Assembly (NCBI RefSeq): GCF_014196795.1
Contig: NZ_JACIEJ010000003.1
Coordinates: forward strand, 248,001 to 312,000
Length of the DNA stretch: 64,000 nt
Reading direction: 5' to 3'
DNA from: Sagittula marina
Lineage (GTDB): Bacteria; Pseudomonadota; Alphaproteobacteria; Rhodobacterales; Rhodobacteraceae
Shown: positions 44,814-51,971 of the stretch, one piece after another
Layout of the letters: each line of letters begins with the position of its first letter
How positions within the stretch are numbered: the stretch's first letter is position 1
Notes under the pieces: model-generated
What the model was told of the DNA's origin: nothing
The model's input: the letters and a program-made list of their open reading frames with translations, nothing else
Database searches by the model: none
Position numbers and translations under genes: made by a program

Positions 44814-44841
44814 TTTATATGCTCGACCGAGGGAGTTGCAA
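44814..44841 (-). promoter_or_regulatory. probable promoter of the stressosome operon
   Basis: On the minus strand, TTGCAA (44841-44836) and TATAAA (44819-44814) are separated by 16 bp. The predicted leader would be about 36 bases. No EcfG-type GGAAC-N16/17-CGTT element was found in this gap. Confidence 0.45.
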
Positions 44842-45346
44842 GCAGCCGAAAGGAGCAGTTGCGAGGCGGTACATTTTGCGAGGTGAAATCGTCGAGCAGG
44901 CAACTGGCGGGCCGATCTGGCTTTGCCAGAATGACGTTACAGCGCAATGGTTTGGCCAAGACGCAGGAACGTGCAGCTTCGTGGATATTTCGTCGCGGCA
45001 TCCATTGAGCCGCAGGCACGGTATGCCAAAAAGACGAGGCATACATTGAACTTAGTGATGCACGAGACGAGATATACCCGGCCTCTTGTCGCGTTGAGAA
45101 TCTGAATTGACGGTTTGGGCGAGCGGGCCGGGTTTCCTCGATGGATTTGGCGCGTTGGGGGCTGTCTTCCAGACCCCGCGTTCCACGCCGCCGATCTTAT
45201 CCGTCAGCGCTGGTTCATTGTCCGTCGTTCCAAAGCAGCGTTTTATCGCTCGCTGCATTGCAAGCGATAGCGCAACCTGAAGTGGAATTTGACCTAAGGC
45301 GCATCGCTCTGCGCAATCGTGTCAGTTGTCACCCGGCGCAGGAAAG
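44842..45346. other. gene-free stretch upstream of the stressosome promoter
   Basis: About 500 bp between the stressosome promoter and the ilvN terminator. Short open frames occur on both strands but lack ribosome sites and recognisable protein sequence. I see no RNA gene or mobile-element remnant. Confidence 0.5.
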
Positions 45347-45376
45347 AAACGCCTCCCGTTCGGACGGGAGGCGTTT
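45347..45376 (-). terminator. strong intrinsic terminator of the ilv operon
   Basis: A perfect 13-bp stem (45347-45359 with 45364-45376) with a four-base loop. On the minus strand it is followed by C then TTT. It lies 128 bp downstream of the ilvN stop, beyond the tandem repeats, and its symmetric ends could stop transcription from both sides. Confidence 0.85.
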
Positions 45377-45425
45377 GCGTTTGCATCTTTGACGCCACGG
45401 GACGTTTTGCCCGTCAGCACGCACG

Positions 45426-45527
45426 GCGAGCAAGCTCGACAGGTTTTATGCGCCGCGAGCCAGCTCGACAGGTTTTATGCGCCGCGAGCCAGCGCGGCAG
45501 GTTTTATGCGCCGCGAGCCAGCGCGGC
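45426..45527. repeat. 29-bp tandem repeat that copies the 3' end of ilvN
   Basis: Units at 45426-45454, 45455-45483 and 45484-45512, with a 15-base partial unit at 45513-45527. On the minus strand each full unit reads into GCGGCGCATAA, the last codons (R-G-A) and TAA stop of ilvN. The true stop lies in the third unit (45504-45506), so the other two full copies lie downstream of the gene. Units 1 and 2 differ from unit 3 by a few bases, and all can form a short hairpin. Confidence 0.93.
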
Positions 45528-46064
45528 GACGCCCGTGCGGGCCACTTCGATCAGGCCCAAGGGACGCATAAGGTCCGCGAATGCGTCAATCTTGTCCGGT
45601 GTGCCCGTAAGCTGAAAAACGAAGCTCTCCAGCGTCGAATCCACGACTTGAGCGCGGAAAATGTCGGCCAGACGCAGGGCTTCCACACGTTTTTCGCCGG
45701 AGCCTTCCACCTTGAACAGCGCCAGTTCCCGCTCGACTGAGGGGCCCTCGACCGTCAGGTCGTTGACCTTGCGCACCGGGACAATGCGGCCAAGCTGCGC
45801 CTTTATCTGTTCGATCACCTGGGGCGTGCCTTTGGTGACGATCGTGATGCGCGACAGGTGGCCCTGGTGATCGACCTCCGCCACCGTGAGGCTTTCGATG
45901 TTGTAGCCCCGGCCCGAAAACAAGCCGATGACCCGTGCCAGGACACCGGGTTCGTTTTCCACCAGAACCGCGATGGTGTGGGTTTCAGTCACGTCGGAAA
46001 AATTCGGACGCAGGTTGTAGGCAGAATGCTTCGATGAGCCTTTTTTGATCTTTAGAGCGGACAT
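45504..46064 (-). CDS. ilvN: acetolactate synthase small (regulatory) subunit
   Basis: 186 residues, typical of IlvN/IlvH. An ACT domain is at the N-terminus after a basic lead (THTIAVLVENEPGVLARVIGLFSGRGYNIESLTV), followed by the second regulatory domain (KVNDLTVEGPSVERELALFKV). It binds valine and stimulates and feedback-regulates the large subunit. It is separated from the large-subunit gene by an acyltransferase gene, which is not the usual arrangement. The C-terminus (ALARGA) is encoded inside a tandem repeat. Confidence 0.97.
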   Translation of the reverse strand: MSALKIKKGSSKHSAYNLRPNFSDVTETHTIAVLVENEPGVLARVIGLFSGRGYNIESLTVAEVDHQGHLSRITIVTKGTPQVIEQIKAQLGRIVPVRKVNDLTVEGPSVERELALFKVEGSGEKRVEALRLADIFRAQVVDSTLESFVFQLTGTPDKIDAFADLMRPLGLIEVARTGVAALARGA

Positions 46065-46093
46065 GGCGTGCTCCCTGAGCGTTGACGTGTTTG

Positions 46094-47146
46094 TTAAAAA
46101 CCGATGAGACGGGGCGGCATGATGCGCCGCGTGAGGTGGTAGAGCGCGATCGGCCCGGCAAGGCCGAATGCGGTGCCGACAAGAAGATGCGGCAGTGTGG
46201 CGTCGGTCACACGGGACAGGCCGATGCGCGTGGCGGCAGTGAACAACGTGTGCGCCAGGAAAATAGGCATGGACAGACGTCCAAGCTCATCAAGCCAGCT
46301 TGTGATGCGACCACTCGGCAGGGCGTTCATCAAAACGACAAACGCAATGGACAGACAGGCGGCCACGGCAATCCGCACGATGATCACGGGCGGCAGTGCC
46401 AGCGTTGCGGCGTCGAGCAGGATGAACACGGCAGCGGCTGTGACCACATACCAACCCGTGGCAGGCAGGGCAGACATGCGTGCCAAGGCGATGCCAACAA
46501 GAAAGATGGGCAGGTGAAGCGCGGCGCCCACCGTGAGTGGCCCGAGTGGCAAACCCGGAATTGACACCAAAAGCGCCGTCACGGCTGCAAGCGCTATCCA
46601 GGCGCCGCGGGGCAGGGCGATGAGACGGACCAAAGGCCATACGATCAGCTGCACCAGAAACAGCGCCCACAGAAACCAGAAGTGGTCGACCGGTGGCAGC
46701 GGCAGGCTGATGACCGTGTTGAGCCCGCCCGGCGTGTTGGCGGCATCACCAGCGAGAAAACGGGCCCCCGCAAAGATATAATGCCACAAAAACAACGGCC
46801 AGAGCAGCCGGAGACATCTGTCCTTGATCGCCTCCGATGGGGTGCGTCGCGCCGCCCAGCGTTCAAACGTGTAGCCGGACAGCAGGAAGAACAACGGCAT
46901 GTGAAAGCTGTAGATCAGCCGTTCCACCGTATGTATGACCCCGGCATCGGTCAGGATGCCGGCGGAGGCCAGTCCCAGCCAGCAATGACCAAACACCACC
47001 AGAAAGATGCCTGCCCCCTTGGAGCGATCGAGCCATTCGATACGACCGCGTCCTTTGGTTGCCGGTGCAGTTATTGCTGCAGCCGGAGGCGGAGCGCCCG
47101 CTGCTGCGGGCCCTCCACCGGCATCTTCCGTGGCGTTTCTGGTCAC
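46094..47146 (-). CDS. membrane acyltransferase family protein (fucose 4-O-acetylase-like)
   Basis: 350 residues, ten or so hydrophobic segments. The Acyltransferase_3 pattern is visible: RIEWLDRSKGAGIFLVVFGHCW (family His), SFHMPLFFLLSGYTF and DHFWFLWALFLVQL. Such proteins acetylate or otherwise acylate envelope glycans or lipids. The first 32 residues are Ala/Pro/Gly-rich. The start is GTG in a GTGA overlap with the ilv large-subunit stop, and ilvN starts 29 bp after its end. It is thus embedded in the ilv operon, with no evident metabolic link. Confidence 0.85.
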   Translation of the reverse strand: MTRNATEDAGGGPAAAGAPPPAAAITAPATKGRGRIEWLDRSKGAGIFLVVFGHCWLGLASAGILTDAGVIHTVERLIYSFHMPLFFLLSGYTFERWAARRTPSEAIKDRCLRLLWPLFLWHYIFAGARFLAGDAANTPGGLNTVISLPLPPVDHFWFLWALFLVQLIVWPLVRLIALPRGAWIALAAVTALLVSIPGLPLGPLTVGAALHLPIFLVGIALARMSALPATGWYVVTAAAVFILLDAATLALPPVIIVRIAVAACLSIAFVVLMNALPSGRITSWLDELGRLSMPIFLAHTLFTAATRIGLSRVTDATLPHLLVGTAFGLAGPIALYHLTRRIMPPRLIGF

Positions 47147-48897
47147 ACCAGCACCGCGCCCTTGCCGGCAATGGCGTTGGTGGCGTTGTCATCGCCCAGC
47201 AGCATCTTGTTGTGCGGCGCACCCGACGGGATCATCGGGAAGCAGTTTTCGTGCTTTTCCACCATACAGTCGAAGACGACAGGTCCGTCATACTTGATCA
47301 TGTCCATGATCGCGTCGTCCAGATCCGCCGGATCGCTGATGCTGATCCCCTTGCAGCCAAAGGCCTCGGCCAGCTTGACGAAATCAGGCAGGCTTTCGGA
47401 CCAGGACTGCGAGTAGCGTTCACCGTGCAAAAGCTGCTGCCACTGGCGCACCATGCCGAGACGTTCGTTGTTCAGGATGAACTGCTTCACGGGCAGGTTG
47501 AACTGCGTGGCCGTGCCCAGCTCTTGCATGTTCATCAGCCAGGACGCTTCGCCAGCCACGTTGATGACCAGCGCGTCCTTATGCGCCTGCTGCACCCCGA
47601 TGGAGGCGGGGAAGCCGTACCCCATGGTGCCGAGGCCCCCGGAGGTCATCCAGCGGTTCGGGTCCTCGAACCCAAGGTACTGCGCCGCCCACATCTGGTG
47701 CTGGCCGACTTCGGTGGTGATGTAGCGGTCCATGCCTTTCGTCAGCTCTTCGAGCCGCTGAAGCGCATACTGCGGTTTGATGACAGTGTCGGAGCCTTTG
47801 TACGACAGGCAATCGACTGTCTTCCACTCTTCGATCTGTTTCCACCACTTGGAGATTGCCTCGCGGTTGATCTTGCGACCGCGGGATTTCCAAAGCGCCA
47901 GCACGTCTTCCAGAACATGGGCAATGTCGCCCACGATCGGGATGTCCGTCTTCACCACCTTGTTGATGGAGGATGGGTCGATGTCCACGTGTGCCTTGCG
48001 GCTGTCCGGCGAAAACGCGTCGATGCGGCCGGTGATCCGGTCGTCAAAGCGCGCGCCGAGGTTGATCATCACGTCGCAGCCGTGCATCGCGAGATTGGCC
48101 TCGTAAAGACCGTGCATCCCCAGCATCCCGAGCCAGTTCTTGCCCGACGCGGGATATGCACCCAGACCCATGAGAGTCGAGGTGATCGGAAAGCCCGTGG
48201 CCTCCACCAGTTCGCGCAGCAGCTGAGAGGCCGCCGGACCGGAGTTGATGACGCCGCCACCGGTATAGAAGATCGGCTTCTTGGCGGTCTCGATGGCCTC
48301 GACGAGGTCCTCGATCATCTCCATGTCGCCTTTTACCTGCGGCTGGTAATGCCGGGTGTTGGCGGATGGCTTGGGCTGATAATCGGCGGAGGCGAACTGC
48401 ACATCCTTGGGGATGTCCACCAACACTGGACCGGGACGGCCCGCGGTCGCGACGTGAAACGCCTCGTGGATGGTTTTCGACAGCTTCTCGGTCTCTTTCA
48501 CCAGCCAGTTGTGCTTGGTGCAGGGGCGGGTGATGCCGACGGTGTCCGCTTCCTGAAAGGCGTCAGAGCCGATCATGAAGGTTGGCACCTGGCCGGTGAG
48601 CACAACCAGCGGGATCGAGTCCATCAACGCATCTGTCAGGCCCGTCACGGCGTTCGTCGCGCCGGGGCCGGAGGTCACAAGCACGACACCCGGCTTGCCG
48701 GTGGAGCGGGCGTAGCCCTCTGCCATGTGAACGGCGCCCTGTTCGTGGCGCACAAGAATGTGCTGAATGTCGTTTTGCTGAAAGATCTCGTCATAAATCG
48801 GTAGTACGGCACCGCCCGGGTAGCCAAATACCGTGTCCACACCCTGATCCCGCAGGGCTTGAACCACCATTTTCGCTCCGGTCATCTGACGTGTCAT
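47143..48897 (-). CDS. ilvB: acetolactate synthase large (catalytic) subunit
   Basis: 584 residues from the ATG at 48897 (GGAG six bases upstream); a start at 48918 is possible. Typical elements are FGYPGGAVLPIYDEI, the catalytic Glu in RHEQGAVHMAEGYAR, the FAD-domain NLGARFDDRITGR and the ThDP site VINVAGEASWLMNMQELGTA with NNERLGMVRQWQ. The usual GDG/GDA of the ThDP motif is GEA here. The enzyme makes acetolactate or acetohydroxybutyrate for Val, Leu and Ile synthesis. It is expressed from an attenuated leader. Confidence 0.97.
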   Translation of the reverse strand: MTRQMTGAKMVVQALRDQGVDTVFGYPGGAVLPIYDEIFQQNDIQHILVRHEQGAVHMAEGYARSTGKPGVVLVTSGPGATNAVTGLTDALMDSIPLVVLTGQVPTFMIGSDAFQEADTVGITRPCTKHNWLVKETEKLSKTIHEAFHVATAGRPGPVLVDIPKDVQFASADYQPKPSANTRHYQPQVKGDMEMIEDLVEAIETAKKPIFYTGGGVINSGPAASQLLRELVEATGFPITSTLMGLGAYPASGKNWLGMLGMHGLYEANLAMHGCDVMINLGARFDDRITGRIDAFSPDSRKAHVDIDPSSINKVVKTDIPIVGDIAHVLEDVLALWKSRGRKINREAISKWWKQIEEWKTVDCLSYKGSDTVIKPQYALQRLEELTKGMDRYITTEVGQHQMWAAQYLGFEDPNRWMTSGGLGTMGYGFPASIGVQQAHKDALVINVAGEASWLMNMQELGTATQFNLPVKQFILNNERLGMVRQWQQLLHGERYSQSWSESLPDFVKLAEAFGCKGISISDPADLDDAIMDMIKYDGPVVFDCMVEKHENCFPMIPSGAPHNKMLLGDDNATNAIAGKGAVLV

Positions 48898-48953
48898 AAC
48901 TGTCTCCGATCTTGACACTTGGGGCGGGCGATCCCGCCTTGGCTGTTGCGCAT

Positions 48954-48982
48954 AAAAAAGCCCCCGATCAGGTGACGGGGGC
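48954..48982 (-). terminator. attenuator terminator of the ilv operon leader
   Basis: On the minus strand, GCCCCCG (48982-48976) and CGGGGGC (48966-48960) form the stem, followed by TTTTTT (48959-48954). It ends 57 bp before the ilvB start and 27 bp after the leader-peptide stop. The preceding CCCATGCGC (48989-48981) can instead pair with GCGCATGGG inside the leader-peptide codons (49024-49016), overlapping the terminator stem by two bases. Confidence 0.88.
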
Positions 48983-49008
48983 GCATGGGGTCCTGTTCAG
49001 GGAAACCG

Positions 49009-49056
49009 TTACCGGCCCATGCGCTGTTCCTGTACTACGACGACTAGAATGGTCAT
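49009..49056 (-). CDS. ilv operon leader peptide (15 residues, ILVVVV run)
   Basis: Read from the minus strand: ATG at 49056 to TAA at 49009-49011, encoding MTILVVVVQEQRMGR. Six consecutive branched-chain codons (Ile, Leu, four Val) are at positions 3-8, as expected for ilv attenuation control. AAGGAG lies eight bases upstream. Codons 11-14 contain one arm of the antiterminator-like hairpin, so a ribosome stalled on the Val codons would leave it free while a ribosome at the stop would cover it. Confidence 0.88.
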   Translation of the reverse strand: MTILVVVVQEQRMGR

Positions 49057-49082
49057 CCGAAAAGCTCCTTGATGCGCGGGCG

Positions 49083-49111
49083 ACATTAGGTCGGACAAAG
49101 AGAAGGGTCAA
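49083..49111 (-). promoter_or_regulatory. sigma-70-like promoter of the ilv operon
   Basis: On the minus strand, TTGACC (49111-49106) and TAATGT (49088-49083) are spaced by exactly 17 bp. The transcript would start near 49076, about 20 bases before the leader peptide. Confidence 0.7.
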
Positions 49112-49464
49112 CACGGGAATCCGCCTGTGAAGGCGATTAATTTTGCATTTGTTGCGTCAGCGGGTGGGGAAATGGAATTTTGCACCGGCGATTTCGCGCC
49201 GATTGGTGCGCAGGCGCGCGGCGGGTTTCTGCGCAGAGGTTGTGTGCAAATTTGGTGAGTTGGTGTCCGCAATTTCTGACGCGATGCAATCTTTGCGTGA
49301 ATTCAGCGACTTGGCGATGACCCAAGGTAAGCAGACCGTCGCGCGTGCCGATATTGCAACAATTGCGCTCAATTTAGTGAATTGATCGCGAAACTCTTTT
49401 GGGCAACTGTGTCGCCAAGCGGCGGACAAACCCGTCGTGGAATTGGTTCCAAGGAGGACGCGAC
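49112..49464. other. gene-free divergent gap between ilv leader and small-peptide gene
   Basis: About 350 bp, AT-richer than its surroundings. Overlapping open frames of 80-90 codons exist on both strands but have no ribosome site or recognisable sequence. It should contain the promoter of the small gene at 49465. Confidence 0.45.
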
Positions 49465-49674
49465 ATGGTCCGCAACATCTTTTACCGTGACTTCAGCCTG
49501 TGCAAGGCGGCAGCCCTCGTTGGTCTGATTGGCGCGGCGATGATGTTGGGCAGTGTTCCCAAGGCTGAGCCTGACATCGCGGAAGAGATGGATGCATCTC
49601 TGCGCATGCTTCCAGTCGCGTTGCACATCCCTCACTCCGACTGTGCCGAGGCGCAGAGCGGGATCGATATTTAA
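49465..49674 (+). CDS. small hypothetical membrane or exported protein (69 residues)
   Basis: Not recognised. AAGGAGG lies seven bases before the ATG and a perfect terminator follows the stop, so the gene is well delimited. Residues 12-32 are hydrophobic (LCKAAALVGLIGAAMMLGSV), then an acidic stretch (AEPDIAEEMDAS) and a short tail with one Cys. It could be a single-span inner-membrane peptide or a secreted one. Gene-size and spacing argue for a real product. Confidence 0.65.
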   Translation: MVRNIFYRDFSLCKAAALVGLIGAAMMLGSVPKAEPDIAEEMDASLRMLPVALHIPHSDCAEAQSGIDI

Positions 49675-49707
49675 TATCTTCAGATATCCAAGGCGCACGA
49701 ACCTCAG

Positions 49708-49737
49708 GCGGCTCCCTCCAACGGGAGCCGCTTTTTT
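49708..49737 (+). terminator. intrinsic terminator after the small-peptide gene
   Basis: Perfect nine-base arms GCGGCTCCC (49708-49716) and GGGAGCCGC (49723-49731) with a six-base loop, followed by TTTTTT. It ends six bases before the convergent response-regulator stop. Confidence 0.93.
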
Positions 49738-49742
49738 CCGGC

Positions 49743-50381
49743 TCAGACGTTGGCGCCGGTGCCTTGCAGCACGCCGTGTTCCATGGCGTAGCGCGTCAGG
49801 CCGGCGGTGGTGGAGATATCGAGCTTGCGCTTGATGTTCTTGCGGTGGGTCTCGACGGTCCGGACCGAGATGTTGAGCGCCAGAGCCACTTCCTTGTTGG
49901 ACTTGCCTTGCGCCAATTGCAGCAAAACTGTCTGTTCGCGGGTGGTCAGCGGATCACGGCCCCCGGCATTGATCGGCGTGAGCGCACCGGTGGCCCCGGT
50001 GCACAAGTACCGCTCGCCGCGCATCACCGCGTCAATGGCTTCCTTGATCTCGTCCGTCGGCACGTCCTTGAGGACATAGCCGCGCGCCCCGTGTGAAAGT
50101 GCGGTGGAGACATATTCAGGCGTGTCATGCATCGACAGAACCAGGATCCGGGTCTCTGGCGCGCGTTCAAGGATCATTTCCGTGGCGGACAACCCGCCCA
50201 ATCCCGGCATGTTGAGGTCCATCAGGATCACGTCCGGATCCAGGTCGGACAGCCGGTCAATCATGGTCTGCCCGTCGCCCAACGTGGCCGCGACTTCGAT
50301 GTCGTCGTAGCTTTCGAGCAATGCCTCGATGCCTTCGGCCACGAGGGGGTGATCGTCTACGATCACGACGCGGATGCGCAT
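49743..50381 (-). CDS. NarL/LuxR-family response regulator
   Basis: 212 residues. The receiver domain has VVIVDDHPLVAEG, the phospho-acceptor in VILMDLNMPGLGG (about Asp54), the Ser in ILVLSMHD and the Lys in GYVLKDVP. The output is a LuxR-type HTH (PLTTREQTVLLQLAQGKSNKEVALALNISVRTVETHRKNIKRKL). It lies 29 bp after its partner sensor kinase on the same strand, and next to a LysR regulator and TRAP transporter that may be under its control. Confidence 0.94.
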   Translation of the reverse strand: MRIRVVIVDDHPLVAEGIEALLESYDDIEVAATLGDGQTMIDRLSDLDPDVILMDLNMPGLGGLSATEMILERAPETRILVLSMHDTPEYVSTALSHGARGYVLKDVPTDEIKEAIDAVMRGERYLCTGATGALTPINAGGRDPLTTREQTVLLQLAQGKSNKEVALALNISVRTVETHRKNIKRKLDISTTAGLTRYAMEHGVLQGTGANV

Positions 50382-50410
50382 GCCGGATGCCTCTTTTTGC
50401 TGGGGGTCTC

Positions 50411-51793
50411 TTACTCGGGGGGCAACAGTTGGGTCAAGGGAACCTGAGCTTCTACCACGGTTCCCGTCCTTGTGGAATGCACACGCAGCGTGCCGCCGAG
50501 TTGATCAATACGTTCCTGCATGTTTCGCAGGCCAATTCCCTTGAGCGGACGCGCGCGGTCATCAAGGCCGCATCCGTTGTCGGCGATCCACATGGTCGCG
50601 CCGCTGCGATGGCCGCGCAGGTCAAGGCGGACCTCCGTGGCACCGGCATGCCGTTCCACATTGGTCAGCGCTTCTTGCGCGATGCGGTAAAGCGCGATTT
50701 TCGCCTCCTGGCTCAGGCGGTTGCTGAAGACGACCGTCTCGAACTGCGTGTCGATGCCCGTGCGTGTGCGAAAGTCGTCGGTCAGCGCCTTCAATGCGGG
50801 CCCAAGGCCAAGGTCGTCCAGGATGCCGGGCCGCAAATCGCGCGAGATGCGACGGACCTCCTGAATGGCGGTCGCAAGATTGGTGACCCCGGATTCCAGC
50901 GTATCCTGGGCCCTGGGATCGCCGCTTGCCAGCCTCCGCCGGGCGATGTCGAGGGCGTATTTTATTCCGACGAGCAATTGACTGATGCCGTCGTGGAGCT
51001 CGCGGGCAACGCGCCCGCGTTCTTCTTCCTGGGCGTCCAGCACACGCTGAGTCAGCTCTTTCAGCTTGGCATCTGCCAGCCGTCGTTCTCGGATATTGAT
51101 GACAAGACCAGACAGGAACACCAGCAGCAGCGAACCCAGGGCAATTGCGCCGATCCACAAGAAAGTGCGGCGCACGCGGGTTTCTGTCTCGGCCCGGGTG
51201 GCGGCGACAGTGCGCAGCACATCATCGATGAAGACCCCGGTGCCGACGGCCCATCGCCACGAAGGGAATGAGGTCACATAGGTGATCATCCGGGCCTCTT
51301 CGCCGGTGGTGGGTTTGGGCCAGAGATGTTCGACGTAGCCCGCACCCTCGCGCGCGGTGGCGATGAAATCCTGGACGACGCGCGTCCCCTCGCTGTCCGT
51401 GCGGTCCCACTGATTGGTGTTGATAAGTTCGGTCTGCCGAGGAGAGACGAGGTTCAAACCGTCATAATCATACACAAAGAAGAACCCGTCTTCGCCATAG
51501 ATCATCGCTGACAGGATCTGCATGACCCGCTCTTTGGCGGCCTCGTCGTCCGGCGCGGCGGAGCCGTAGATGAAATAAAACCCGTTGCGCGCCTGCGTGA
51601 CGTAATTTCGCAGCTCTCGTTTCTTGGCCTCGATCAATTGCGTTTCCAACCCGCGGATTTCCCGTTCCGCCAAACTGCGGGCCTGAAAGGCCACGAGCAA
51701 CGCAATGGCCGTCACTGCCAGGATCAGCGGCAGCGAGGCGAGCAGGAACATTTTCTGGCCGTAGGTGAGCCACAGGCGGTGAAAGCGCGACAT
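50411..51793 (-). CDS. Cache-domain sensor histidine kinase, NarX/DegS class
   Basis: 460 residues. A first membrane helix (about 15-35) is followed by a periplasmic single-Cache domain (about 40-200; MIYGEDGFFFVYDYDGLNLV, YVEHLWPKP, TSFPSWRWAVGTGVFIDDV), then a second helix (about 210-232). The HisKA_3 phosphoacceptor is EERGRVARELHDGISQLLVG and the ATPase has ALTNVERHAGA and DNGCGLDD and GIGLRNMQERIDQLGG. Cache sensors of this type usually bind small organic acids. It pairs with the NarL-type regulator downstream. Confidence 0.93.
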   Translation of the reverse strand: MSRFHRLWLTYGQKMFLLASLPLILAVTAIALLVAFQARSLAEREIRGLETQLIEAKKRELRNYVTQARNGFYFIYGSAAPDDEAAKERVMQILSAMIYGEDGFFFVYDYDGLNLVSPRQTELINTNQWDRTDSEGTRVVQDFIATAREGAGYVEHLWPKPTTGEEARMITYVTSFPSWRWAVGTGVFIDDVLRTVAATRAETETRVRRTFLWIGAIALGSLLLVFLSGLVINIRERRLADAKLKELTQRVLDAQEEERGRVARELHDGISQLLVGIKYALDIARRRLASGDPRAQDTLESGVTNLATAIQEVRRISRDLRPGILDDLGLGPALKALTDDFRTRTGIDTQFETVVFSNRLSQEAKIALYRIAQEALTNVERHAGATEVRLDLRGHRSGATMWIADNGCGLDDRARPLKGIGLRNMQERIDQLGGTLRVHSTRTGTVVEAQVPLTQLLPPE

Positions 51794-51971
51794 CGGGACA
51801 TCAAATCAGGTTGCTGGCCGAGGCGAAAGAGGGTGTTTGCACTGTTAAAAATGCGCGACCCAGCCAGTAGCTGTGCTATCGTCTTGGGAATACCGTGTTG
51901 ATGTTGCTGCATGAACGCCATCTGCTGTAGCCTGTAGCAAGGACCATGACGCTTTTTTGCGAGAACGCCCG

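Noticed and set aside
44771-44841. An EcfG-dependent promoter for the stressosome operon
   Set aside because: No GGAAC-N16/17-CGTT was found in the upstream region on the minus strand; a sigma-70-like promoter fits better.
45141-45392. An 83-codon frame and nearby small frames between the stressosome and ilvN
   Set aside because: The sequence is Arg/Ser/Pro-rich with no ribosome site and runs into the ilv terminator stem. It looks like a random frame in GC-rich DNA.
45426-45527. The 29-bp repeat as a CRISPR array
   Set aside because: The copies are directly adjacent with no spacers, and the unit corresponds to the end of ilvN.
49143-49429. Two overlapping open frames of 80-90 codons in the gap upstream of the small-peptide gene
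   Set aside because: Neither has a ribosome site or a recognisable product, and they occupy the same DNA on opposite strands.
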